Below, one piece after another: positions 25,701-38,500 of a DNA stretch of 64,000 nt. Position 1 is the stretch's first letter, and every line of letters begins with the position of its first letter. The DNA lies in contig NC_092580.1 in the NCBI RefSeq assembly GCF_037975245.1, positions 6,114,501 through 6,178,500 of the forward strand, read 5' to 3'. Origin of the DNA: Apostichopus japonicus (Eukaryota; Echinodermata; Holothuroidea; Aspidochirotida; Stichopodidae). The translations under genes were made by a program, and so were the position numbers. The notes below the pieces were generated by a model, which did no database searches, was not told the DNA's origin, and saw only the letters and a program-made list of their open reading frames with translations.

Positions 25701-28700
25701 ATACAATCGCTATAACAAAGTTACTCAAAATCTTGAAAATGTTTTGGCCATATTCATTGACATCTGTTTACAATCTCTAGAAAGGGAATAACACATGTGC
25801 CTCTATCAAAGCATCCTCTTTAGGATGGTGATTTTGAAAGTGATAGATGAAAATGCGTTTTTTATTGCACGGGATGACGTACATATGCAGCCCAAGCATG
25901 CATGTATGCAGGACTGGCAGTCATTGATGGAGCACATACTTTTAAATTCTTGAGCAGAACTAAGCAGTTTGCTGCTTCCATGGACCTGCTTTGAGGCCTC
26001 AAAGAGAATTGATACTATTCTTTTATGTGTTTTTAAGTCAATGTGTGAAATCTTTTGCAGATTTATATTACATTATTTCCAATTCATATAAATTTTACAT
26101 AAATCCTATGGGTTCTGGCACTGTGGGTGCTGCCAAATAAATTCCTATATGCAGTAGTATTACTAAAGACATTTTTGCAAACTTCTTTCATGTATATTAC
26201 TATTATTATTATTACAAAAATAGTGTCAGTCATTGCTTTGTTTGTAATTACTATTTTACTGTATCATGCAACCAAATTGCCTATTTTTGTGCACAATCTT
26301 TTGTTTCAGTTAAAGTCTTTTATCACAATCTGAGCAAGAGTTCGAGTAGTAGCCACTTAACCAATTAATAAGCAAAGTATGTATGGTGGTATATAAAACT
26401 TTGCATGTTCCTGAACTTCAAGTACCTGTGCTAAACATATGTAACAGAAAGTTGCAAATTGTGTGCATGCACCTTGTCAAACAATTTTTTTTTCTACAAA
26501 TGAAAAAGAGCTAAACTTCTAAAGTGAAACATGGATAAATCAAATTTTGTAATTTGTCAGGCAATGTTCTGAGGGTGGGGGGGGGGGAATAGGGGAGTAG
26601 AGGAAGGGATCGGGAGGGTGCTGGAAAGATGTTCAACCTCCTTTTTGAATCTTACATAAAAATGCAAAGAAGTTACCAGTATAACTTTGCATTAAGACCT
26701 AAATTATTGTATAACCATATGTTGTGTGAACTTTTTCCAATTTTTTTTTAATCATAATCTTGCTCTATTTGGGATTATTTTGTCCCAGTTGCTACATACT
26801 CTTCAAGCATATCAAAATATATTGGAAACAGGCCAACGTGCAGCTTTAAGTGTGTGTTACATGCCCACTCTTTGCATTTGCTATACCCTGAACTGGCCTG
26901 AGTAAATTTAAGTTACCCTTTTCAGCAGCTATTTAATCATTTCTCATTGCACCTCTTGACCAACTGGTTTGCCTGCCTTGTTACATCTGATGTGGACAGC
27001 GTCTGCTATTGAAAAAGACGTAAGAGTACCTCAGCTGGGGAAGAAGCTTTTGTGTTAACAAAGTGATTCACCCTAGCAACAAAATCCTTGCTTCATTGCA
27101 CGTTGCTGAAGTGACTAGAGTGTGAAGTTGACTAGAGTGTGAAGAAATTGCTTGATGATTAAGTTGGTCAATCAATTGGTCAATCTATTGATCAATATTT
27201 GGGATATGGCGATATATCTATGCAAATATTGTCAAATTAACCAGAGGTTTTTAAAAAATGTGGTCCTTAGTTTTATGTTACCTGAAGTTTAGCTGTGAAC
27301 AGGTTCATTGGGGCATTCCCCCTTCATTTAGTTAATGCTATCATACTACTGCACTTTGTCCTTTGTCCACTTGTGAAAAAATATGATGAAATAGTCTATA
27401 TTAATCTTGAATTCAAGAAAAGAAAATAAGGTTCGGTAATGATTCACTTCACTAAAGTATGCATCCATGTAATTTGCATATATTGTATATTGTCAGATTT
27501 TTGACCTCACTCCTCATTACCTGTCTCTACACAACTGCTTCACTCTCTTTGGTTTCAGTCAATACTTCTAGTATTTGTAAGAATATGCAGAATTTTTTTT
27601 TTTAAGTACTAACAAACGGACACCCCAAAACAGATCACAAATAAACATAGAATTTACTTTGCTCCTTCCTCTCTTACCGTCTCCAGTCCACCTATGCACT
27701 TTCCTGTACCTAACCTACTAAAGTTTGTAACGTTTTGGCATGTGTGATGGAGAGAGATTTAAAATATTTCATAGCAAATCTGTGGTTAAAAGTAAATTGA
27801 TATTTAAATTATTTGATCATATCTAACATATTGTGGTCATTACTATAAAGAAGCATATCGATGAGTTAGATATAAATAAATTAGAGAGCTCACAATATTT
27901 GCAGAGCCTTAATATAGAGCTGTCTGCCATTACTAAATCAGACAAGAAATCTTGTGGAATGGAAGCACTTGTGCATGTATATCTATATACATTAATGAAG
28001 TTTTGGTGTCATTAATTTTGCTGGTGCATGCTAACTAAACAGCAAAATTGAACTGGGAGAAACAGTCAACAGTTTCTTGAAAAATCTCTGAAGAAATTTT
28101 TTATAATTTTATTTATCTCCTTTTAATATAAAGTCTGACCTGTATTTTTTGTATAATACTCTTTCCATGGGCTCAGTTGTTGATTGATCCAGTAAAGGAA
28201 GCTTTCCAAGTGTATATATCCTCTTAATGGTAAATTGATTTATATTAATAGGAAACTGATAACAACCACCAAAAATTTCAGAAGAACTTCTTAACTTTTT
28301 CTCACTATGGTTTATTCGCTATTCGTTAGCACAAGCAAACTAAATGACACCAGGGTCAAATTAAGGTATCTAGGTATACACACACATGCATGTTTTTTGC
28401 AATATGTTTGCCCTGGTTTGGTAATGGCAGACAGAGCCAATGCATTGGCAATATTGGGAGTCCTCACTCTAGTTGATCTATATCCAACTCTATGGGGCCC
28501 ACATTGTGTTCTTTGAGAAGACACTACAGATATGTTTCATTTATTCATGGAATATTTGTGGACCTTTTCTACCTTAGTTTTGTTGGTTTGATAGAGGAAC
28601 TGATGGTTCTATTTCACTTACTAGGGTATCAGCTATCTCATATGGGAACATAACTGATGAAATAGAGAGCTTCTAGGCAGCAGCCATCATGTCTGAATCT

Positions 28701-30819
28701 GAAAACTCATTATCATGGTTATCTTTCTGAGACATATGTTAGTGGAAGATTTCACACCCAAAAAATCTTTTACAAAATGTCAGTCATATCTTTGAAGAAA
28801 ATAACTTACATGGCTGTGGTGTTGACACCATGGAGACTAGTGTTGTTATTCTTGGAATATGAAATTGTTATTAAATTTAAGGATATTGATTGTGGGAAAT
28901 TGCAGAAATCCAACACGGGAATTCCAGATTGGCAAATAGCTTAACTTTGACATTAACCAAATTTTGGGAGAAAAGAGGTTTCAGTTAATTACCTCAAAAA
29001 TTTGCATACTCAGTGGGAAGTCTGCAATATCAACCGGGATAATATTCTGCAGAAGCCTTTGTGAACAAAATGTGCACTTTAGAACTAAAATTCACTATTG
29101 TATTCAAAGCAAAGTATGGCTGTGATATTCACACTTTTTTTTAAATTATTTCTGATCTTAATTCATTCAAAGGAAATGATAGAATAATAAACCAAAAGTT
29201 GTCTTTAAGGTTGCTAGGAGAATTGCCAGCTTGCTCACACAATTAACTTAGGCATTCACTGCAAGAGCTTTACTTGTATCAAATTTTTTCTTTTTACATT
29301 AAAATTTGTAGTTTGAATGTTCAAATACAAAACTTGAGTTTATAACTTGTCTAGCTTTGTAATTGCATAAAACTCAACCACTGCCTGATGGTATTAGTGT
29401 ATTTTAGGATTTACATAAAACATCCAGCTGATGTTAGACCAAGTGCATGATAAAGGTTGTGTCATTCTGTTTGTCTATTAAATCCAAGGTATAGAGCCTG
29501 CTTATTCTGGCTCAGATTAAGCATAAACATTTCAATGTCATTTAGAGTTATCCCTTCATTCCTTGTAGACAAGGAGAAACACACTTCATTTAACTCCATG
29601 TATGTATACTAAAAGCAGCTGGTTATTGGAACATCGTAGTTATTCCTTAGTCCAAAAAAAAAAAAAGTAAAGAAAGAAAGTGACGTCTGCTGATACATTA
29701 ATTGTGATATCTTACGCTCCTCTAAACATGTACCTAACATATTTAGTGCAAAAACCGCTCAAATCTTACAAAATTTAGCAAAAAGGATGAACAATTTCTG
29801 TCAGCAAAATGGTTAATTATCAATGATATGCCCTATGAACGTTTTCACTATAACATATGCATTTCTTGCGTAAAGGTCATGTTAGATTGCCTCAGTACTG
29901 CCCAATTACCACAAATTTCTAGATTACTGACTGTCCCATATACTGTACCATATACTATACCAGTGTGCGAACGATTTACATATATATTACACAGTACAGT
30001 GCATTATAGTCCTATACAAACGTTATAAACTGAGCTTACATATTGCTTTGAAAATCTGTTTATTTTGCAACACTGACTGGCATAACAATTAGAAAGTCTT
30101 TAAAATGTAAATTGAAACTTAACTGTACAAATTTGAACAACACATTCAATTGAAATTTTGAAAAGCGAAATTTTAGGAACATACCATTGATTACATCCAA
30201 GGCCTAATGCCTTCTAAAGGACTATACCGTAAGTGTAGTCTATTATTTATTGTATTTATAGGCCTTGCATTTGCCATTATTGATTCGTTTCACAATACAC
30301 CAAGTAACGTTACTCGTTAGTATCACACTAATAGTATGTACAGGCTGCAAATACTATACCTATGATTTGCCTGTGTTAGGCTAGGTAACTCGTTTGTGTT
30401 CATGAAAGCTTCAGTACATACGTCTATTAACAGCTTATTTTTCTTCTTTTTAGAGCAGGAAAATGTGCTATGTTGATAACTAGAAAAACCTTAAATAATT
30501 TAAATCAACCTATGATACCTTCACAATGGATAAGACCTAGCTAAGTTTAAAAAAAATACACACAGAAACGTGAATGGGAGGTCAATTTGACAATTATTAA
30601 ATACTAAAACTACTGTTTTGTAGAGTAAACTTATCATGTAAAATGTGAAAAAATGTGAGAATAGTACCCATTTGCACACATTATACCATCTAGACTGACA
30701 GTCTGACCACTCTCTTACCTGTCTCCTACTACACTGACGCACTTTCCTAATCAACCAATACACCACTGGTATAATTTTGCACTGTGCTCTCGGTGACCTC
30801 CGCTACAGGTCACCACACA
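22794..30819. other. AT-rich non-coding sequence
   Basis: No gene is supported. There is a CT-rich run at 24706-24748, a poly-G tract near 26577-26587, and a short direct repeat TGACTAGAGTGTGAAG near 27112-27145. Open frames are short and featureless. Confidence 0.45.
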
Positions 30820-31110
30820 CTATCTCTTCCAATCCGAATTTACCATACAAGTTGGGAAACTAGCTGTTATCAGTGCTGCAATCATTGTTGCCACCTGGTC
30901 TGGAGCCGACCTAAGCCGGTGCTTGGCCTCCAACCAGGCCCCCTTCCAGTTCGCCTGTGTGAATGTGATACAGATCGAGCACGGATCCCGCCTGGAGCAG
31001 GATCTGCACTGCGGGCACAGACTGTGCTTGTCCCACGGGCAACCTGGCCAGAGGAGTGAACAGGTTGAGCACTTAATGGTGTTTCTTCCTTCCTTGGACA
31101 TTGCTACCAA
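30820..31110 (-). pseudogene. zinc-knuckle ORF fragment, probably retroelement gag-like
   Basis: A 96-codon minus-strand frame in an island clearly richer in GC than its neighbours. Residues about 14-47 have paired cysteines: CSTC, then LCPQCRSC, then DPCSIC, followed by a Trp-rich segment (NWKGAWLEAKHRL). The order His-x-Leu-Cys-x2-Cys-Arg...Cys-x2-Cys then Trp resembles gag-like proteins of DIRS/Ngaro-type retroelements of marine invertebrates. That assignment rests on remembered motif style, not a search. No reverse transcriptase or recombinase frame is nearby, so it would be an isolated fragment. A small host zinc-binding protein exon is an alternative. Confidence 0.4.
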
Positions 31111-31689
31111 TATCTAAATGAAGGGATAAGAAAATATCGGGAGGAAATCCACAAGAACAATATATGATGTATAAATGTATGAAATAAATCAGCCCAGGGG
31201 TCGCCTGGGCTAAAGCCTATTACTCTGAAGGAGAATACACAGTGTTAAATGTATGCAAACAAGTGAACACTGTGAGTGACAAATAGGCTCAAGATTTGAT
31301 TATATTTGCATTGATCTATTTTGCATTGATGCTTTGAGAGATTTTGAATTTTATCAGGATATTGAATTAAAAATGTTTGGTAAGTACATGACAAAGTGTA
31401 CTATCAAGTACAAAACATGGTCACAGCTGCGGTGCAGTACCTTTACTGTTTGGTGTAGTCAAATAGATATGCCATATTCATTTCAAAAATGAAACAAGTA
31501 TTATCTTTCACAAAATTTTATAAACTGTGCCGCCAAGCTGCCATTCCTGAAATAAGCTCTGCACCAATTAACAAAGCTCTGCAGCATAATTTAATATAAA
31601 CTGAACCCCAAACTTATGTCACATGATGAGGGATTTGATGTATCGGTGGAATAATTTGGCCATTACTTGAGGGGGCATGAGGAAGTACC
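31111..31689. other. non-coding sequence between element fragments
   Basis: Nothing recognisable. A short imperfect palindrome, CCCAGGGGTCGCCTGGG, lies near 31193-31209. Confidence 0.4.
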
Positions 31690-31995
31690 GGTGCTATTGC
31701 CGAGTGGATAAAGGCGGTGGCATTTGAAACAACAAGGCTTAGCAATTGGGTGATTCTGGGTTCGATACCAGGCCGGGTCATAGTGAGGTGGGTTTTTCTT
31801 TCAAGAGCAATCTACGGTTTTCCCATCTGAAATGACTTTCTAAATTGAAAAGATTCCAAATTTGAGTTAAAATGTTAAATTGGAAGGCACCTGACGAGTA
31901 AGTTGTAATCCCTAAGCCCTTTCGGTTTCCACCCACATCTGTGATCGCTTAAGCATCGTAAAAATAACTGCTGACTATTATTATGATAATTATAA
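31690..31995 (+). mobile_element. tRNA-derived SINE (Ser/Leu-like head)
   Basis: The head reads TTGCCGAGTGGATAAAGGCG (A box, class II tRNA style) and, about 55 bases later, GGTTCGATACC (a strong B box). This matches an RNA polymerase III internal promoter. It is followed by an unrelated body of about 200 bp that contains CGGTTTCCACCCACATC, a segment common in invertebrate SINE bodies, and ends in an ACTATTATTATGATAAT-type tail. A functional tRNA is unlikely because the acceptor arms do not pair properly and the body continues into the SINE tail. Confidence 0.65.
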
Positions 31996-33989
31996 GTATG
32001 GGATATATAATATTCATATTGTTGTAATAATAGCATTAAGGAAACTAGAGACTTTTAGAAGGGACCCCAGTCCCATATTTTTCTCAAGGGCCCCACCTTG
32101 TTCCAGATGCCACTGAGGAAGATTTGAGGGACCATGCAGTCAAATACAATACTTTGTGTTTACTGGCTGCTGTGAGCTCATAAGCACGACATTACTGAGT
32201 AGTGTAACATCAAGTATTTGAAGTATGGTAAACGAAATAAGTTACCTTGTGATTATGGAAGCTACTTTGGTAGCTTGTCAAACCTGCAAAAATTCATATT
32301 CATACCTAGTACTACATAAAATGCAAGGTTTGCTTTGTTTTTTGTTCTGCAAGAGTGCTCTAGAAGAGCTCTAGAACGATAACATGGGACTATAGTCTTT
32401 ATTGCTAAAAACTTTACATGACTATTTAAGATTGCACGTGAATTCATCACTTTACTTGAAACTTGCAAAGCAGCAAATTTTTCTTAAAAGTCCTAAAAGA
32501 TTTTGTTTGTCTGTATTAACAGGGACTTATGTTTAATAAAGGCACACTTGTCATTTGATGGATGCATTTTCAAGATGTTGACATCATGCACCTTAGGGGG
32601 AACTACCCTTGATGGATTAATAATCGCATTGCCGTCAGTCAGCATCAATATTTTCAAGCCTATACTCAAGATCAGCCACTTTGTATAGAGCTGTAATCAA
32701 AGCTGTAAATTATCTACTGGATATTGAAGCAACAGGACTGAAGTTCAGTGTTCAGTTCAAACATAAAATGTGATGCATATATGGAATATTCAACACACAT
32801 TTTATGGAGAATAACATTACTACTAAAAGCATAATGCAGTTTGAACATGGATCTGTATATTAATGGTTAGGTAAAGACATACATGTCTACTTACAAATAA
32901 TAGTATACTGAGCTAGTAGTTCAAAGATTAATGCAATAACAGTTTGCAGTAATTAAAGGTTTGCATGTTTTGAGATGTAAATTTAAACTAAACAAGTTGT
33001 GGTCCATCAGGTTTGTATGCCCGTGCCAATGCAGTTGGGGGCTTGGACACACTCTACGCTTTCAACTCACGTATACTCACGTATAAGCATGGAATACAAA
33101 TACATATGTACATGTAAAAATGTATGTTATGACTTACAATAAATCTCTATAAATGATAACATGTCATGTAATATGGCAAATGGAAGCCAATGGGGGACAC
33201 AAGTTATTCTTTGTATCTGTGTGAGGTATCTAAGCTAAATTTGAATGAAAACACTAATGTAAAGATGGTGAATTCTCTCTGTGCAGAATATCTTGTGCCA
33301 AACCAAAGTGGTTTGTTACTTTCTTGATGTGTTTGTTTTCAATGTTTACTATAGACTGAGCAGACATTGATAATGCGAGTCATTTGTAGACACATATTGC
33401 TCTCTCTGTTCAGTCAACTTCATTGCATGGTCTGGCTGTCAGTCCTCACATTCAAGATAGGATGTTCCTCAAGAGACAGTGATAAACCAAGGTAGAATTG
33501 GATGAATGTCATAACACTGTGACAGTGTCAAATACAATCAGAGAGATAGTTAGTGCAGTCTAGAACAAAACTGTACAGGTTGATTCCCCAAGGAGAAATG
33601 AATTTTTCCTTTGATGAAATTTGTGACCTAAGGGACACACAATCAAATACTAGATGCAGTGTTTTGGGAAATATCCTTTATAAAATCTGCAGCTTGGATT
33701 GTTCAACGTGACTGGACTAACTAGTTTCACACCCAGCCAAATAGTAAACTACTTTCAATGAACATTAAACCAGTAGAAAAACATTAAAACTAAAAAAAAA
33801 CATGTTTACAATGTATATTACAACTCTGCCAAAGACAAGAGGTGTTAATTGGAATTGATAACAAACTATTTCTTGACTAGAATTGATGAAGTAATGAAAT
33901 AATTATTGGGTTTGCATAAGACGAGTATCCCCACCATTGGCATATTTTAAAGGTTACTATCATGAACTTGAAAACATAATTTTCTGTGA
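31996..33989. other. AT-rich non-coding sequence upstream of synapsin
   Basis: Nothing supportable as a gene. Contains only short frames and scattered low-complexity tracts. Confidence 0.4.
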
Positions 33990-34330
33990 TATATTAAAGG
34001 CATCGAAGACTCGCCCAAACCGCGTGCCGCATTCTGAAGAAGTTAACTTTCCGTTGCTTGCAAGTGACGTTTTTCTGCTTGTCGCTACAAGATGCAGACA
34101 GTAATGAAACGTGACACCTTGTTATCTTTAGCTGGACCTGAGATGTCCATGGCTGTATCGTTTATACAGTGCTGTGGGTATTGACCCCAGCTGTATCTAC
34201 TGACTGTACACTATAGTGTCTAATTACCGAAGGTAGCAAGCTGCGTGTGTATTTTCCGGGATCGATGGTGGTGTGTAACAGTTCTGTTACACCTCATTCG
34301 AAACTAGGTCAGATTACCGGCATTAGTCGT
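33990..34330. other. GC-richer block, candidate synapsin 5' region or dispersed repeat
   Basis: Base composition changes sharply here: CG dinucleotides appear often, and there is a CRE-like AAGTGACGTTTT near 34062-34073. A perfect 8-bp hairpin, TGTAACAG/CTGTTACA, lies near 34275-34292. The block ends about 1 kb before the synapsin start codon. It could be the promoter or an untranslated first exon. Its abrupt left edge (ATTAAAGGCATCG) also fits a dispersed repeat. I cannot decide between them from one locus. Confidence 0.35.
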
Positions 34331-35345
34331 TTCTTTATGCACGAGTCTTCACACCCCCTAACACTCAAATTCTTCCTGAATGAATTCTTCAGCTGGAAGA
34401 TTTCAGCTCTAACTCAACAGTGTAAATTGCTAATGCAGCATCTTCTAAATCAAGAGAGAGTTTGTTTGAAGTAACTAAGGAGTGTTGTCAAAGTTATTTT
34501 ATTCCTGATCTTACTGGGGGACCGCATAGGGTGAACAAGTACAATCATCCACACACTAACATTACTTTAATAGCAGGAAGAAAAGTATCAGTAATATTAC
34601 CCAATGCAACTGAAATGCCTTCTATTTATTTCAGCAACTTACTATCCAGTACATGTACAGGTGTAAGGTACAGTTTAAAAAAAAATCAGCTTTGAATGAA
34701 AAATTCACTATTCTCATATGATACCTTAAGCAATAAAAGAAATTACTATTAATTAGTCTTGAGAGAAAACATATACATGATACATGGACAAAACTAATAA
34801 TATGTCTACTTCTTATTTTGCAGGTTCTTCAAGTCAAACCAATCATTTCTATATGTGTGAAGACTGACTCTGCAGTGGAAAAGTGATATAAGAAGTTTCA
34901 ATAATTATTGAGAGTACCAGTAAGACTATGAATCATATATTTTGATTCAAAGAATCATAATTGGGAAGGCCAAAAACATTTGACAAGCTGGAAGAGAAAG
35001 CAGCATTTAGGTGAACCCTCCTTTGAAATTGGATGTGCCCATCTAGGTGTACAGTAGTATTCCAAATTGAAGCTTTTACACGTGGAACCAACTGCAATGA
35101 ACGTTTGTCGTCTGTTATCAAAAACTATTGCCCTTGTTAATATTGCTAATTTCTCATGTTCATGCAAATATTGAAAACTTTGTGACATTTCCTATTTCTT
35201 GTCAAATTCTGTAGTACTCTTTGTTAGTTGGCTTTCCACATAAGATAGAGAATAAGTTGTTTGCAAATTCAACTATAGAGAGATTTCTTGCAAAGAACAA
35301 AACATTGATAATTATCTCTAAGAAGGAGAAGCAAAGTTCATAGAA

Positions 35346-35596
35346 ATGAATTTCCTTCGTCGTCGCTTTTCGGATCCTAATGCTCTGGGGTTCTTGCCGG
35401 ATGGATACTTTCAGAATATAGGCGGAGAGGAAAAAGAAAAAGAGAAAGAAAAAGTTATATCTTCAACGGCTCCCACTTCTGCCGCGACTACACCATCACC
35501 GAGAAGAGATTTAGGATTTTTGAGTAATGTCATCGGTAAACAAGAGAAGGGAAAGTATAAAACATTACTGGTTATAGACGATCAACACACAGACTG
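35346..35596 (+). CDS. Syn: synapsin exon 1 (domain A, linker, start of domain C)
   Basis: ATG at 35346; donor ACTG|GTAAGT leaves phase 2, splitting the Trp codon of HTDW. The start is chosen because [10 protein letters not shown] aligns residue-for-residue with the conserved synapsin N-terminus. The run [11 protein letters not shown] at residues 28-36 is low complexity. The B-domain linker is much shorter and less proline-rich than in mammalian synapsins. Confidence 0.97.
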
Positions 35597-38500
35597 GTAA
35601 GTTCTTTGGAATTAACACTTTTTGAACCAAGTTTATGAATTCTTAAGATATTTTTGAGCAGTTGCATAACTAAAGAAGGGCCGGATGAAGTTTGTCCATG
35701 ATGTTAAATAATTTAAACAGATTTAAATAATTAAGACTTGTTCACCATTTGTTACACAAAGGCATTTTCCCTCACCTCCCTCTCCTGCCTGTTTCCACAT
35801 CCCTACTCAGACCTAGGCCTGTTTACCCCACTGGTAAAAACATCTTTGAGAGGAAACATGCAATATGGCATTTGCTCTGATTTCAGTCAGTTTGTCGGAT
35901 ACTATTGTTGGCTCAGACTTTTATAAGGCTAATAAACTTAATTGCCTCGTTGTTACGATTATTAAGTCTGAAGTGATATATGGACACACCTTGGGGCGAT
36001 GCACAATCTGTCTGGTAAGATTGTCCCGGATTTGATTAAAGATTTAAAGCGACATTTTACATTAAACTGGCCAAGCCATGTAATATCCATGTAATATGAA
36101 GTTGGATAACCTTCAAAAACTGATTCACAGTTACAACCAGTTCCTCATCCTTAGTAATGACTTATTACTAGCATTTAGTGTGTCCCTTTACTGCAAACCT
36201 TTGAACTTTAAACATGTCATTCCTGGTGTGATTTTGAAGAACTTCCTTTTTGGAAAGCTACATATCCATAAAATTGCAGCAAATTTCAATGCAAGATGAA
36301 TATATTTTGTCCATTTAAGGCTGTTGGAAACAGAGAAGGGAGATGGGACCGGGTTTGGGGACAGTGATGTGGGAGTGAGCAGTTGTCATTTGGTCCAAAA
36401 ATAGATATGTTTGTCAGAGTGGCAAAGTTGGGTCTGAATTCTACTTTACTCCACAGGTAATTTTTTAGCATTAAACTTAAAAACCAATTCTTCCCAAGCC
36501 CACTCTCAACTCCTTCTCTTCATTTATGCTACTGTATTTATGTATTTCTCTCACACAATAGTTGCACAAAATATCAATAATGATAATCAAGTATGGTCAT
36601 GTTCTTCTAGCTTGTTGTTAGGTCCATTCAAAAGTGCAGTAACTTCTTTCATTAATTTTCCTTTGGTTTTGATTAAAAGAAGTTTAATCATTAGCTCGCA
36701 TTATCCTGTCACTTCTAACAATGGTTGACCCAATTACTGAACATCTTTTAATATTCTGATGCGATGATGTCTTTTAATTATTATTTCCACTGATAGGCCT
36801 ATGCAGACTACCTGAGGTACTTTTTGTTATATATAAGTTCATATGAACTGTTGAATTGCCTGTTCACATTTCATATACATATAATGTATATTAAAGTTAC
36901 TCATGTGTATACCCTAATGATGCTTACACTATGTATGTAGTAGTCAGTTTGACTGTCATGAAGATGTATGCATGTATCCATTTCACACTTATCATATGCT
37001 GAGGTGTTGAAATTAATAATGAGCCAAAAATCAATGTCTGCCAATGAACATTGCCCCATCACGTTGTCTCCTGCGGCCCCTGGATGATTGTCAAAAATTG
37101 GCAAAGGAATTAATGGTTCTGCTTTAGGTTTGTAATTTCATTCAATGAAAGTTCAATTAGGTTTGAGAGATACTTGGCTTCTGCCTTAGTAAGGCCTGTA
37201 TGGCTATATCAGTTCTGTCGATGAAACTTTTTGACTATTTTCCTACTTTTAGGAATGTTTTGGAGGGTTGAAAATTATGATGGGTATGCATTGTCTTTCG
37301 AAGCATCTTATAGTGCAGTCTGTTGATCAGATGTTGGATGAAATTTCCTCTTAGTGTCAAATATTAAGCTTTACAGTGTTACAAGTATCCTACTCAAAAT
37401 TAAGTAACATCGGACTTACTGTAACAAAATACTAGTCTTTCATTAATTCCCCTTGGTTTGGTTGTAAAAAGAAATTGAATAGATATAATTTATTTGATAG
37501 GACCCCTATCTAAACTTAATATTTAATTGTATTGGTTATCATAACTGGTAGTTTTGGATTGACAGTGCATGGCAAAGATAATTTTTGGGGAAGTTAATAA
37601 ACTTTTTAAACATAAAAAAGGTTCACATATTTCTTAAATATATTTAATTGTAATTTTTAATAAGTAATTTGCTTGCAAGAATATGCAAGAATATGGCCAC
37701 AAAGGTGCAGTTTGTCACATCAGAAGACTTCATAGGCATGAATGTTTATCATTTTGTGATGATTTGATGTTCATAAAATTATTGATCAATCTAACTAAAG
37801 TGAAACTTATACATTTTTAAGAGGTCATATCTTTCTTTTCAATTAAATATTGTTGAATGTTTTGTATTGTCAATTGATCTCTTTAGGTTTGTATTCATAT
37901 CTTTGAATATCAGATTGACATTTAGGATCGTCACAGTTGAGAGTGTATACTTGCAGAATTGTAGGACAAAATTGATTAATTTTGGGGAACTTTTTATTAC
38001 TCCAAGTATTTGCGAATATCAATGCATGATTTAATGGTTAATATATTGGGTATCTTTGAAATGAGTTCTTAACAATTCCGTCAAGTTTGGTCAGTAATTG
38101 AGTTAGTTGCCAGATACTGTCAGCCTCTTGCTTGTCAGATGTGAACATTATATGACTGTCTGGGGAGTAGGAATGCATAGAAATATTATTTTCACTTGAT
38201 ATATCTAAACTCTTTTACAATGGTTTAAGCAGTCTTTATTATTTGATGCGATCTAGCGCTGTTATAAATTATTATATATCTACTAGTTAAGATTAATCCT
38301 AGTGAAATATGTTGTAACCAGAGAGTACATTACAAGGAAGGGAGAGACAGATAGAGGATTGCAAAAAAAAAATTGTAATAATAAAATCATCTGGTTCATA
38401 ATTTCTGGAAAAAGCTGTGGTCACAATTCTCAAGTCCTCTGTATGGAACCACATTGTGCATGAACAGATTTATGCATAGATGCTCTGATGTTCTGATATT

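Noticed and set aside
31690-31780. Functional tRNA gene
   Set aside because: A and B boxes are present, but acceptor arms do not pair and a SINE body and tail follow.
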